DNA of 64,000 bases from Trachythela sp. YZ-2020. Its lineage: Eukaryota > Cnidaria > Anthozoa > Malacalcyonacea > Clavulariidae. Positions 1 to 11,355 of this stretch are shown piece by piece. The stretch lies in NCBI GenBank assembly GCA_016169945.1, contig JADLSH010000073.1, positions 1,798,001-1,862,000 of the forward strand, written 5' to 3'. The notes beneath the pieces are model-generated. The model made no database searches. It had not been told where the DNA came from and saw only the letters and a list, made by a program, of their open reading frames with translations. A program made the translations under genes and the position numbers. The number at the start of each line of letters is the position of its first letter. Position 1 is the first letter of the stretch.

Positions 1-76
1 TACGTAAGTAGTTTAATCAATGAATTAGTATTAATTGCGTTTGGGCAGTAGCATATTGTGTGCAGAGTAGATGTAC

Positions 77-172
77 TTTTTGTTTACTCGTTGTGAAGGA
101 TCGCTAAACGCACTCGTTCGCTGCACTCACTCGTTTGTTTAGCGATTCTTCACAACTCGTAAGTAAAAATCG
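77..172. repeat. Imperfect inverted repeat (foldback)
   Basis: A left arm containing TTGTGAAGGATCGCTAAAC is matched in inverted orientation by GTTTAGCGATTCTTCACAA, with about 20 bases between them. Weaker pairing continues outward. The rest of 1-546 shows no coding exon. As PSMD11 continues leftward, this stretch is probably intron. Confidence 0.6.
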
Positions 173-546
173 TACCAACCATGAAGTACATGTAATCTAT
201 ATGTCTGTTGTCTGTTGAAAACTTCTATCTCTTGTCTAGTCTAGCGCTTGATCTCGTCGTATGTGCAAGATTCTCGTCTACTGTCAACTCCCCAGAGGCC
301 TACGTAACTCGATAGAAGCGCGAGCCACATTTTTCCAGGATTGTAGCTCGCGCTTGTAAATTACTAAATGCATGATTATTATGATTACATGCCTTTGTCA
401 TTAGGTGACCTCGATGAACAGGAGTGAGCTTAAAATTATTGTGGGTGGGATTAAGGTGTGGCGAGATTAAACAAATTTCATTAAGTTGTCTTAACCGCTA
501 GACTACCTCGTTACAAGCAAACCTACAACCTAAAGCCTACATGTAC

Positions 547-658
547 CTTGATTTTGGAATATTCTTTAATGAGTGATATATTTTGCTTTCCAATAACTGT
601 ACTTCGACAAGTAACATCTTATCATCCAGTTTTTTCAACTCTTTTAATAATTTAGAAC
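547..658 (-). CDS. PSMD11: PSMD11/Rpn6, internal exon e
   Basis: The fifth recognisable exon of the proteasome lid subunit encodes a segment reading [20 protein letters not shown], then a [10 protein letters not shown] motif, the conserved PCI/TPR-like part of the Rpn6 family. It is bounded by a polypyrimidine tract plus AG (intron AG at 659-660) and a GT donor at 545-546. The first two bases complete a Gly codon begun by exon d; 36 codons and two bases follow. The following exon should lie beyond the left edge of the window; none was found in 1-546. Confidence 0.9.
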
Positions 659-775
659 CTAAAAAAATAATTCAGTAGATAACGTTCTTGTCCTATTAAA
701 TTCAAAACGGCGTTAAGTAATAAGCCATATACGATATGACACTGTTTTCAACCTTGTTAGTATGTAGAAACATAC

Positions 776-833
776 CCACTGACAGAGCCTTTGAGTATTC
801 CTTCACACCATAGTATAAACCAACCAATCTCGA
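776..833 (-). CDS. PSMD11: PSMD11/Rpn6, internal exon d
   Basis: A short exon of 19 codons plus one base encodes SRLVGLYYGVKEYSKALSV followed by a split Gly. It corresponds to the ARLVSLYFDTKRYQEAL region of animal PSMD11. Intron AG lies at 834-835 and the GT donor at 774-775. It starts in phase 0, continuing exactly from exon c, and its last base joins exon e in phase. The chain of five phase-compatible exons is the strongest evidence that this is a real gene rather than a processed copy. Confidence 0.88.
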
Positions 834-2175
834 CTAAAATATTAACATCAAGAATACTTATATTAATAGTTTTCCTTCAATTCCATCCATTCTGTAGTAC
901 TGTATGCTTGAAGGTTTGTAGGAGCAAACCACCTGAAAAATAAAACAAGGACTTCCATATTTCGAGCGAAGACTCTTCGTTTGAAACGTCGAAGTTCTTA
1001 TGATATTTTCCAAGTGGTTAATTTGATCCCGCCATAGACAATCGAGAGGAACAGGGTTCTGCCCACGGTGGGCGGCGCCGGGCGGTAGCGCCAGCACTCA
1101 TCAGTGCCGCCCGGCACTCTCGCCAAAGCGGACTTCTTGAAAGGTTTCAAATATGCAGTACGAAAACCTCAATGTTCTACTTTGTAATAGATATTTTATA
1201 CAAGTAATTTTGTATTTTTTGGGGGAAATCTTTTGTTTTAAACTGTAGCATTAGATGAAATTCAGCACTACAATGTGCACATTATTAGTTACTGGTGATT
1301 TGGAGAAATACTCTATCCCCTAAAGCCAGAGAGACGTCTGATGAACGGCTCTAATCACTTTGCACTCGTGCTTCAAGCTACGTTATACTATCATGGCTGA
1401 GACCAGTCCATCAAGTTTTAAAAGGATTGTCGGCAGGGTGGGCGAGGGTCATGCCTTCAGGGTTACAGATACCAGGCACTGACATGGTCCTGCGCAGAAC
1501 CGTAGAGGAAGATTTGTCACTAGCAATCGGTTTATAAAATTCTTATGGAAGAAACATTTGCTCTCGAGTTACAGAGTTAATTTTGCGAAGCTCGCTTGAA
1601 CAATAACAATGGCTAACTTGTACAGTACGCGCAATTACAGATGTCTGAGCCTGCCAGCTATTTCTGCCAAATATAAAATCAAAGACAAACACATATAATG
1701 ATAGTTTCGTACTGTATATCTATTATCAGACTACTAAAACAAAAAACAATTTAACGTATTGAATCTTGTTGTAATCGGCAACAAAATTCAACGGGTTTTC
1801 TTGCATGTCAAACAGATAAATAAACAGCTACAATTTATGTTTCCGTTTCGTAAATATTTTGTTTGAGGTTATAAACATTTCATTGAAAAAGCGTAAAAGA
1901 TTATGACTCTTAATTTCCAGGGTTCGCTTTGATAGGGGTTTAGCCCATATCACGGATGTCGCAAATGACGACAGTTTTTTCATTGGCGTTTCCATTCCAT
2001 TCCTCTCGATAGTATATGATCCCACAACCCTCATTATTCCGTTTATCCCTACCTATATTAGAACCATACATTCATTGCGACATTGCGTAATACAGTACAT
2101 GTACTACCATGTATTGCTATTCGCGTAAAATACTCATATGCAAGCTGGTAAACATATGCTACACATTAGCCATAC
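834..2175 (-). other. PSMD11 intron with repeat debris
   Basis: No exon-like sequence was seen here. At about 905-1015 lies a fragment of the repeat whose other copies end at 17705-17860, 18628-18725 and 62360-62480. It contains TTCGAGCGAAG and GAAACGTCGAAGTTC in opposite orientations. A small GC hairpin (GCCGGGCGG at 1077-1085 against CCGCCCGGC at 1107-1115) follows. Confidence 0.6.
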
Positions 2176-2247
2176 CTCTAAAGCTTGTCGTAAAAAGACT
2201 CGCTTCTCACTTTTTGCCCACTCGATGCATTCAAGGCACAACTCGAC
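2176..2247 (-). CDS. PSMD11: PSMD11/Rpn6, internal exon c
   Basis: Exactly 24 codons, phase 0 at both ends, encode [16 protein letters not shown] and then VFLRQALE. These are among the most conserved blocks of PSMD11. Splice signals are intron AG at 2248-2249 and GT at 2174-2175. PSMD11/Rpn6 is a non-ATPase subunit of the 19S regulatory particle lid that helps hold the lid against the 20S core. Confidence 0.92.
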
Positions 2248-2756
2248 CTAAGATTACAGTATTTATAATTTAGAAAATTTATCTACCAGGTTACGTACTG
2301 GTATTACGTTTGCTCAACATACCAACAGTATTACTGTTTAAAGCATGTGGAGCAGTTCCTCAGTGTAAAAATACAATCATCTGGCGAACGCAAAAATTAA
2401 CAACGCTGTAACAATTCTACTCTCATATTAAGCCAGAATATTTTGAAAGAGAAAAGAACATTAAAGTTTTTACACATCTTTACAAATCAAATATTTATGA
2501 ATGTTTAACTTAAAAATAGTTTTGCTATCAAGCAAATGTCTGTAATACATAACTTAAGAGATGTACATGTACTGTAGCTTCTCAAACATTTTAATAAGTT
2601 TTAGAATGTTTTAAGCGCTGGATAATAGGACTTGGGGCAACCACATTGGTGTGATGGCACTAATTATTCACTGATTGAATGGAGAGGCCTACAGTAATTG
2701 ATGACTAATTACTACTGTATATAGACAATATATTCCCTTTGCAGGCCAATATATAC

Positions 2757-2881
2757 CTCTGTACCAGTAGATACTTCCATATCGAGGAAAAGATCCAGTA
2801 GTTCACGGACCATTTTAGCAGCCTTTGCTTTGGAAATTAGCAGCATGAATGGTTGGATAAACTTCACTAGACATTCAAGTT
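2757..2881 (-). CDS. PSMD11: PSMD11/Rpn6, internal exon b
   Basis: The exon has two bases finishing the split Glu codon from exon a, then 41 codons. The product includes [19 protein letters not shown] and [13 protein letters not shown], clearly homologous to the N-terminal helical repeats of the proteasome lid subunit. The acceptor is a TTTTGCAG tract with AG at 2882-2883; the donor GT is at 2755-2756. The gene is on the minus strand and its introns here range from 117 bp to about 1.3 kb. Confidence 0.93.
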
Positions 2882-3979
2882 CTGCAAAATTCAACAACAT
2901 TATTAACAAAATCCTAATATATACATAAGAAATCATACAGTCATATGCATCATGTTTCATCTTTCAAAAGAACTTTTCTGCTTGACAATATCTTGTTCAG
3001 TTCTAATCTTGCAGATTTACTTTTGTCAATAACCATTCTACAGTACAGTACTGTATTATACAGTATCAAGGTTGCTTTATAGCCACTTTTAATGTATGTT
3101 TACTCTATCAAATTTAAATAAAACGGTTTTACTAACATGTTTTACCAAAAGGGTTTGTGTTTAAAAACTTTTATGAAATACATAATTATTAAATTTGGTG
3201 CTACATAGATTCAGACAGTGCACTTTTCATGTGCCAGATTTAAAAATAAATTTTGGCACGTCACCTGAAGTAATAACTAAAATGTAATGGTAATTTTCAT
3301 CCAGATTCTTTAATATTAGATATGTAACCACCTGCCATTGACTTGCTTGAAAACTCATGTTTTATTAAGTAGATTTGTGTTTCCTGTGCTTTGTCAAAAC
3401 CTAACCCTTCCATCTTAACTGTGCTGAGCACTGTGATCATACATGGGCCATAGTCACATTTGAGCTCCGTCTTTGGATTTCAGCAAGCTGCTACCTATAC
3501 TCTTTACCTAATCTGACAAAATTTGTTGAAGCCATTGCCTCATTCACTTTGTCTAACAATGCTACCAGCACATACTGTAGGCATACGGGCCCAAAATTTA
3601 GGGGCGCAGAAACATTTTTCCCAGCTGACACTGACAATGCCCAACTTTAATTCAACCTTACTCCACCTCCCCCCTCTCAACACACACAGGTAAAAACAGG
3701 TACGTGTTCAAGTAATAGATGGTTCAAGTCTTTGAATGAATTTTGAGTGAATGTTTCGTTGTGTTGATTAACAAAAAGCATATTTTTGCCTGATTTGGGA
3801 TGAAAATTTGCCCAATTTGATAAAAATCTTGCGATTTTTAAAAAGAAAATATTTGTATGCATCTAAAATCCTCTCTATTAGTATAACAAGTATGCACTAC
3901 AATCAAAAGCTAAAGCCAGCGACAGGTACAATTTGTGTGGTGAACTATTCATCTGGATTCCTAAATGCAAACTGATTAC
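2882..3979 (-). other. PSMD11 intron
   Basis: A 1.1-kb AT-rich intron lies between exons a and b. I see no coding sequence or recognisable repeat in it. Confidence 0.75.
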
Positions 3980-4081
3980 CTGCTGCACGACCATTCTTGG
4001 CTAGCAGTAAACCTAGATCCAAAATAGCTTGTTCTTTTGTTCTTAGATCATCTTCATTAGCAACATCAACTTCTCTTTTGA
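3980..4081 (-). CDS. PSMD11: PSMD11/Rpn6, N-terminal-proximal exon a
   Basis: This is the first recognisable exon of PSMD11 in transcription order. It encodes KREVDVANEDDLRTKEQ followed by AILDLGLLLAKNGRAA, aligning with the region just after the N-terminal helix of animal PSMD11. Acceptor AG is at 4082-4083 and donor GT at 3978-3979. Phases (2 bases + 33 codons + 1 base) fit exon b exactly. The preceding exon, which should hold the start codon and about 30 residues, was searched for in 4082-5797 and not found; it may lie further right, in which case the LTR element at 5798-11993 sits in an intron. Confidence 0.9.
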
Positions 4082-4083
4082 CT

Positions 4084-5797
4084 TAAAGAAACAAGAAAAG
4101 TATTACGACTTACAGTATTTCTATAAAATGAGATGTAGCCAAAATAATCTGCAGTATTACTTGCAATGTGCCAGTAAATACTCTCTTCTTCGCAAAGATA
4201 AATGCGCTCCCGACCAGCGGTCCCGAACCCTGGTCGTCTGAAGCGGATGGGGCTGGGGACCCCCCCCCCCAATAATTTGTGTACATAATTTATTATCTTT
4301 CCCCAAAACACGCTTTTCGAAGATAATTACATGCTAGCATATTTATAATTACAATATATATAAATAAGGTAAAAATCTAAAGTTCAAAATTCACTAAATC
4401 TAGATTAATGCATAATGTATAATAACAAAAAATGAATATTAACTATTAATGCACAAACGTATATAATATAAAAGTATCAACCACTGATATCAACTATACT
4501 AGAAATACATTCATGCAGAATCCCCTCGCCCAATTGACAATTAGTCGCCGAAGGCGAGGTAATTACAAGCCTATAGAGTATAGTCACTGAGCCGAAGGCG
4601 ACTTAGTAGAAATTTCAAAGAGAAAAACACAGACGGCAGAAAGTTAATATGAGGGGAAAGTTTTAAAATATATAATACAAAATTCATGCATCGCTTTACT
4701 AATGGCCGGTTTTATACATGCCGACCTGTAGAGGTCGCAGGGCCGTGGGTTCAATTCCTGCCAGAGGACCTAGTGTTGCATTTTTCGCAACCGTTCCTGG
4801 TTAGGTCTTAAATTGTGTATATATCTACTCACTTGGATTATCCACCAAACCCAGTATTCTAGTTCAACCAAGTGAAGTGCAAAAAATCTTTGATGTCAAC
4901 GCGAACACTTTATTGGGAGTTCGTTGTAAAGAAGCTAATTTTTATGTGCTTGCTTTTTGGGCCGAGAGTTAGTCTCTGTTGTCCATGTTTCTAAAAAATA
5001 TAATACCAGATCAGAATTTCGTCAGAACCCGTATTAGAGAGGAGTCCGTAGGGAGAGTTTTCACTGTACAAATGTTGCCCAAATTATACTAACACCTGTA
5101 CAACTTCTAGAAGCAGCATGAGCATAGTTTTTTAGAATGTTTTTGAATTGATTTGTGGCAAAAGGGAAACCCAGAAAACTTGCTTAGAGAAGCAAATTCC
5201 TTAACTCTAAAACGCTGAAAATGTTTGAATAAGAATTGAAGTCCTTTTTATATGACAACATCTACCCACTGAGCTTTAGAAATTTTCGTCTCGCTTCATG
5301 TATGTTGATATTGCTAAACGCCACACACAGTGTATTTTCATTCGTCTTAACACTGTTCAGATTGTCTCTGACTTTACTAAAGTTTATGTTTGAGTATAAA
5401 GTTCCATGATTACTGTAGTTAGCCTATACTACTCTTTGTGATCTGTACAGTTCTTTATCAGAATACAAATTGCGCGCTGGTATTTGCTCGCTTGCTTGTC
5501 ATGCTTGTCATGCGTGGCTTTGTGATTCTAGATAATTGTTAGTATCTGCCTGGTAAGTGCTTATTTAATAATATACTGTAAATCGCTAACCAAAACAGTA
5601 ACAGACTGAACAGAAATGACTGTAATTTTGGCATATCCGAATATAATTGCGAAGATTATTCCGGATCATCTTATCGAAGGTCAGGGAACTGGACATTCTA
5701 TTGAGAGACATGCATATGTCGTAATTGTAATTACTATATTATATTGTTCCTCTGCAATACATCTGTTGTGTGTTTAGTACTAAACCATAGTTGTATA
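4084..5797. other. Non-coding interval, no gene recognised
   Basis: The interval is AT-rich. It includes a C13 tract at about 4259-4271 and a motif at 4511-4541 that is the inverted counterpart of GGGCGAGGGGATTCTGCATG near 22311-22329 and 25362-25381, indicating a shared dispersed repeat. It also holds the tRNA-like fragment listed separately. Confidence 0.5.
4700..4830 (+). repeat. tRNA-like SINE fragment
   Basis: A B-box-like GGTTCAATTCC in CCTGCCAGAGGACC context is followed by the tail TTTTTCGCAACCGTTCCTGG and TTAGGTCT. The same tail follows the complete tRNA-like units at 15.4-16.8 kb and 40.7-41.1 kb. The A-box half is degraded in this copy. Confidence 0.6.
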
Positions 5798-6371
5798 TGT
5801 TACATGATAGCATAATCATGTAATGTTTCCTATATATTATATCTATATAGCAGAGAACTTAATTAACCATACGTGCATGAGTAAGCAAATAGTTTTAGAG
5901 ATTTAAAGACAATAACAGGACAACGTCTCGTCCCACAAACTAACGTAAACGGACGTAGCTTGGCTTGGCGTTGGTCGATTTGTGGTTTCTGGAACATGCT
6001 TTATCATACTGTATTGCGTAGGGGAAATAAGTCATAGTTTTGTAGTTTCTTCCCCTAACAAAACGTATAAAAGTCTGAGCACAACTAGGCAATTAAGAAA
6101 GACATATTATACCAAAGAAGATATTGAATCATAAACGAAAGTATTACAACTGAAAGAATTACCAAAGTTAAAGAGTTGTGCTCAGATCAGATAAGTTTGA
6201 ACCATTAAGAATTATATATATTTAAAGTTATAGAGACGCTAATTGTTAAGATAAAGTAATATTGAGTTATAGAAAATATATAGTTGAAAAGTAACTGGTT
6301 TCGCATTCTTTTGTTGAGAGTGAAAAGAACCAAAAGCGGCCAAATCAATTTCATTCGGGACGCACGTAACA
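5798..6371 (+). repeat. 5' LTR of the Gmr1-like element
   Basis: The 574-bp terminal repeat starts TGTTACATGATAGC and ends GGGACGCACGTAACA. It is aligned throughout by the 3' LTR, which is 64 bp longer because of internal insertions (for example near 11650-11695 and 11745-11790). Confidence 0.95.
6066..6071 (+). promoter_or_regulatory. Probable LTR TATA box
   Basis: AACGTATAAAAGTCTGAGC lies centrally in the LTR and is conserved in the 3' LTR at 11632-11637. The position fits a U3/R promoter, about 300 bp before the LTR end. Confidence 0.55.
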
Positions 6372-6374
6372 AAG

Positions 6375-6391
6375 TGGGGGCTCGCCCGGGA
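6375..6391 (+). other. Primer binding site, tRNA-Pro type
   Basis: TGGGGGCTCGCCCGGGA begins three bases after the 5' LTR. It is complementary to the 3' end of animal tRNA-Pro including CCA, with one mismatch expected at the eleventh base. Minus-strand DNA synthesis would start here. Confidence 0.8.
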
Positions 6392-6609
6392 ATAACATTT
6401 TGACGTTATAGAATTTTAACGATATGTTTGAGAGTAGTTGCATGAATCAGAATTAAAAGAGTTAAGTAGAAAAACGGAATGTCAAAGTTTGCCATAGATA
6501 GAGGTTTCAGTTAAAAGATTAAGGAGAATATTTCAACGTAAAAAGGTCGTAAAAAGTAATTAAAACAAAATTTTCAAAGTTTAAGTATATGTGAAACCAG
6601 TTATTTAAA

Positions 6610-7865
6610 ATGTCTGCATTCAACCCAGAAACTTTCATGGTGGAACCAAACCAGACTATATTTGACGAATTAAGAAAAGATGATTTAATAGTGTTAGGCA
6701 AACACTTAAAACTAGAATCTAAAATTAAAAGTTCGATGCGAAAACGAGAAATTCAAAAACTTATTATGGAACACTTAGTTAAAGAAACAAGAGCATTTGA
6801 ACAGTCTGTTTTAGAATCATATGATATTACACAACCGGAAAAAAACACAGTCGAATCAGGTAGCAGCGATAGCGTAGAAAACGTAGACAGAGAAATCGAT
6901 GAACGAGAGAAAACTAGAGAGAAAGAAAGGCAGTGGCAGAGAGAACAGGAAGAAATAGCATGGCAGAGAGAACGAGAGAAGCACGAGTGGGAGTTCAGAT
7001 TAAAAGAGCAGGAAATAGAAATGGAAAAATTAAAACTTCAACAAGCTAAGTCTGATAATCATACACATGGTTCAAGTTATTTCGATGTAACAAAGCACAT
7101 AAGAATGGTTCCACCGTTTCAGGAACGGGAAGTTGACAAGTACTTTTTGCATTTCGAAAAGGTCGCCGCAAATTGTCACTGGCCTAAGGAGAGTTGGACA
7201 ATGCTTTTACAAAGCGTCCTTGTAGGTAAAGCTCGTGAGATTTTTTCACAACTTTCGGTCGAAGATTCCTCGAAGTACGATACAGTTAAGGAACTAATCC
7301 TGAAAGGTTACGAGTTGGTCCCCGAAGCGTATCGCCAAAAATTTCGCAATCTTGGCAAAAACAGCACCAAAACTTTCATTGAGTTTGCGCAAGAAAAGGC
7401 TCAGCTTTTCGATCGATGGTGCACGTCAGAAAAAATCGACAGTAATTACAACCTTTTACGCGAACTTATTTTGATTGAAGAATTTAATAATTGCCTTAAT
7501 AATGATGTTCGAACTTTCGTAAATGACCAAAAGGCTGAAACACTAAATGACGCAGCACGTTTCAGTGGCAGCACGCAGCACGTTTGGCAGATAATTTTTC
7601 GCTAACACATAAGTTGTCGACCACGGGTATAAAACCAAATCCGTCCTTTTCTCCGCGAGGCAGTAACCATACTGCATTTGACAATAACCGTCCACCTCCT
7701 AGACAATTTCAAGGACGAAATCCAAGCAATGATTTCGGCTGTTATAACAACAAACCACGCAATGACACGCAATAATTTTACCGTAGCAACAACCACCGTT
7801 TAAGTCAGTTACTTGTGATTATTGTAAACGAAAGGGTCACATAAGGTCGGAATGTTACGCACTTA
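6610..7865 (+). pseudogene. Gag of the Gmr1-like element
   Basis: A 331-codon open frame (6610-7605) starts MSAFNPETFMVEPNQTIFD. It has a charged coiled-coil stretch of E/K/R/Q repeats (residues ~95-155), then a capsid-like region (KYFLHFEKVA, LLQSVLVGKA). The product continues in another frame (7584-7775). A zinc knuckle, C-X2-C-X4-H-X4-C (CDYCKRKGHIRSEC), is encoded at 7814-7855 beyond a further stop, so the C-terminal part is broken by at least two lesions. The start is the first Met after the leader and gives the full coiled coil. Confidence 0.8.
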
Positions 7866-7989
7866 AAGCGAACAGACCGCCACCGAAACCACCAGGTTTT
7901 ATTTCTTCATCAAAATCAAACACGCAATTTCACAGCAACAACAACCACAGAGATCGGTTTTTGATAATAAACAATTTATCCGCGACGCC

Positions 7990-8561
7990 AAAAAGGAATT
8001 TGAGGTCAAGTGCTCTGCTGACCCTATGGACATATTTAAGCCATTAATATTTGACGGTTCTATATCGCTATCAAATGACCAAACAAATGTTTATATACCA
8101 ATCAAAATATTACGCGATAGGCTACTGGTGCTTCGCAATCGTTGATACTTACAAAAACCTTACCATTTTCTGAAAGTTAATACTCGGGCAAAAATATTTT
8201 GATACGTGGAGTTGATTCAAATGATTATCGTTCAATCCCATTGCACAATATAAAATTGCAGTCTGAATCTTTACCTTTTGACGGTATACATTTATTACTA
8301 GGAAACGATTTAACCGGTGATAAAGTCAAAGTTAATCCGATTAGAACAAACAAACCATCTCAACAGCATGATCCTGTTGAACAAGTTATTCCAGATTTAT
8401 ATCCATCGTGTGCGGTTACTAGAGCCATGCAAAAACGACAAGAATTAGATGAAAATGTACAAACAGATGAAATTGACATTTCCGACACTTTTCTTTCAAA
8501 CGTATTTGAAATTCGGAAACAAAGGATATTCAAAATGATTTTTCGAGATCCAACCTTATAA
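7990..8561 (+). pseudogene. Aspartic protease region of the Gmr1-like element
   Basis: The TGASQSLIL signature of retroviral-type proteases is visible at 8124-8150. The catalytic Asp codon is separated from it by a short out-of-frame insertion, and a stop follows after about 18 codons. Downstream an open frame (8199-8561) encodes IPLHNIKLQSESLPFDG and HLLLGNDL, the flap-to-C-terminal region, then a linker to integrase. The protease is therefore inactive in this copy. Confidence 0.65.
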
Positions 8562-8590
8562 AAGAAGAGCAAAATGATTCAGAGATTTCC

Positions 8591-9968
8591 GTGCTTTATC
8601 AAAAAGCTTCAGACGAGATAGACGCAGCAGGTGACCCTGTGTGCTATTTTATTAAAAACGGAGTGTTGATGAGAAAATGGCGACCTTCAGATGTTTCTGT
8701 AGATGATGAGTGGGCGTTTCGATATCAAATCATAATTCCAAAACCTTATAAGTCTGAAATTCTTAGTTTGGCACATGATACCCCACTTTCAGGTCATTTG
8801 GGAATAAATAAAACGTTACAAAAAACAACTTCTCATTTCTATTGGCCAGGTGTTAGAAAAGACGTCGTTCAATTTTGTAAAACCTGTCACACATGTCAAA
8901 TTGTTGGTAAACCAAACCAAGTAATTCCTAAAGCACCACTAAAACCAATCCCAGCTTTCGAAGAACCATTTAGTCGATTCATGATTGATTGTGTCGGACC
9001 ACTTCCTAAAACAAAGAACGGCAACCAGTACTTATTAACGATTATGTGTGTTTCGACCCGATTTCCAGAAGCAATACCATTAAGAAATATTAAAGCGAAA
9101 ACAATCGTGCAAGCGCTGACAAAATTCTTTACGTTAGTTGGCCCTCCAAAATCTATTCAATCGGACCAAGGTTCAAATTTTATGTCTGCATTATTTCAAC
9201 AAGTCATGCACGATCTCGGCATCAAACAATTTCGATCGAGTGCTTATCATCCGGAAAGTCAAGGGGCACTAGAACGATTTCACCAAACTTTAAAAAATAT
9301 GATTAAGATGTATTGCCAGGATACCAAGAAAATTGGGATGAAGGCTCTGCTCGCGATTCTGTTCAGGAATCTTTAGGTTGTAGTCCATTTGAGCTTGTTT
9401 TCGAACATACCGTTAGAGGACCACTCAAACTTCTGAAGGAGAAGTTACTTTTAGAAGACGAAAATTCCTTAAATCTTTTATAGTACGTGTCGGATTTTCG
9501 CACAAAACTTACGAAGGCATGTGAATCGGCACGAGAAAACCTTAAGTCGGCCCAAAAGTGCATGAAGGATAAGGACGACAAAAATTCTGTAAAACGCAGT
9601 TTTCAGGCTGGTGACAAAGTACTTGCGTTCATTTGCATGCTAGGTATTTGGGTCCCTATAATGTGGAAAGTAAAGAGAATGAATTAAATTATATCCTTGC
9701 AACCCCAGATAGACGTAAGAAAAAACAGCTTTGCCATATTAATATGTTAAAACCGTATCACGAAAGAGAGAAAGTAGAGCAGTTGGTTAACGTAGTCAGC
9801 TCAGGAAGTGATAGTCATTCAACAGCTGAAGAGCTGGTAAACCTTTTTAACTTGTCTGAAACAACTAAACTGAGCAACTCTGATATTCTTCGACAACTGG
9901 ATTCAAAACTAACGCATCTCAACCCAAGTCAACGCGACGATATCCAGCAGCTCGTTCACGAATATTGA
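8591..9968 (+). pseudogene. Integrase of the Gmr1-like element (upstream of RT)
   Basis: The open frame at 8591-9376 holds an H2C2 zinc-binding region (SGHLGINKT ... FCKTCHTC) and a DDE core: FMIDCVGPLPKTKNGNQYL, then IQSDQGSNFMS, then HPESQGALERFHQT. Two further frames (9487-9687, 9633-9968) encode a C-terminal module with a GPYNVESKENE motif resembling the GPY/F domain, then an acidic linker. Frameshifts near 9340 and 9640 break the product. It ends about 50 bp before the RT frame on the same strand and between the same LTRs, so the INT-RT order is not due to a separate element. Confidence 0.85.
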
Positions 9969-10021
9969 AACCTATTCCCTGATATTCCTTCCCGAGCCAC
10001 CATGATTATCATATCCACGAT

Positions 10022-11285
10022 GTGGATGTTGGCGATGCGGCACCAGTCAAGCAACACCCCTATCGTCTTAACCCATCCAAACAAGAATACCTCGACCAAG
10101 AAGTACAATACCTCCTACAATACAATTTTATCGAACCGAGTCAAAGTTGTTGGAGTTCCCCATGCATTTTAGTTCCAAAACCCGATGGAAGTTACGCATG
10201 TGCACGGACTATCGAAAAGTAAACAACCCCACGAAGACAGACACATGAACGAAGACGTGAACAAAATCGGTAATGCAAATTACGTCTCGAAGTTTGACTT
10301 ACTGAAAGGGTTTTGGCAGATTCCTCTGAGTGAACGTGCGAAAGAGATATTGGCATTCGTCACACCACGTGGTCTGTACCAATATAAAGTTATGCCTTTT
10401 GGTATGAAGAACTCCCCAGCAACCTTCCAACGACTCGTTAATCGCCTCATCGCTGATATTGATGGTTGCGAAGCGTACATCGACGATGTTATAATCTACA
10501 GCGACACTTGGGAAGCACACCTATAAATTCTGCGAAAGTTATTTCTACGCCTAAGTGAAGCTAACCTCACAATTAATCTGGTGAACAGTGAATTTGGATG
10601 TGGTCATATCACGTACTTGGGGCATATTGTTGGTCAAGGTAAAGTTAAACCTATTAACGAAAAGATTGAAGCCATTTCTGCATTTCCCCAACCCTCAACA
10701 AGAAAGCAAGTTATGCGTTTCCTCGGCATGGCAGGATACTATAGAAAATTTTGCCCAAACTTCTCGTCTGTAAGTGAACCCCTAACTGAGCTTCTTCGAA
10801 AGAACCCCAAATTTGTTTGGACTGATTGTTGCCAGTTAGCATTTGAACGACTTAAAGCCCTTCTGCAAAGTGCTCCTGTTTTGTCGGCCCCAGATTTCAA
10901 CCGCCCCTTTAAGCTAGCCGTCGATGCAAGTAACATTGCTGCCGGAGCAGTACTATTGCAAGAAGATCAAGATGAGATCGTTCATCCGGTAGATTATTTT
11001 TCAAAGAAGTTCAATAACCATCAACGAAATTATTCTACCATTGAAAAAGAATGTCTTGCCCTCATCCTCGCGTTGCAACATTTTGACGTATATGTTACTT
11101 CACCCGTTGTTCCTCTCGAAGTGTTTAGTGATCACAGCCCATTAGTGTTCATCCACAAACTGAAGGACAAGAATCAACGTCTGTTACGTTGGAGCCTAAT
11201 CTTATCAGAATACAATATGAATATCCAACACATTATAAAAGGACAAGATAATCTGATTGCTGACTGTCTTCTAAGACCATTATAG
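10022..11285 (+). pseudogene. Reverse transcriptase-RNase H of the Gmr1-like element
   Basis: The RT begins with HPYRLNPSKQEYLDQEV and SSPCILVPKPDGSY. It is frameshifted near 10195, then continues through KFDLLKGFWQIPLSERA, FGMKNSPATFQ and the catalytic YIDD (10476-10487). A stop at 10524 precedes the thumb (YLGHIVGQGKVKP) and a long frame (10581-11285) with FLGMAGYYRKFCPNFS. RNase H motifs are KLAVDASNIAAGAVLLQ, TIEKECLALILAL and FSDHSPLVF. The frame ends 59 bp before the polypurine tract, so nothing follows RNase H. All residues of the YIDD box are intact despite three lesions. Confidence 0.9.
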
Positions 11286-11343
11286 AACACTTATACGAAA
11301 ACGGTAACATTAAAAAGAAAGTTTTAGCAAACTTTCTTTCTTT

Positions 11344-11355
11344 GAAGGGGGAGGG
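11344..11355 (+). other. Polypurine tract
   Basis: GAAGGGGGAGGG lies immediately before the TGTTACATG start of the 3' LTR, in the expected plus-strand priming position. Confidence 0.85.

Noticed and set aside
1325..1360. CTGATGAACGGCTC as a possible hammerhead half
   Set aside because: No GAAA box and no pairing arms nearby.
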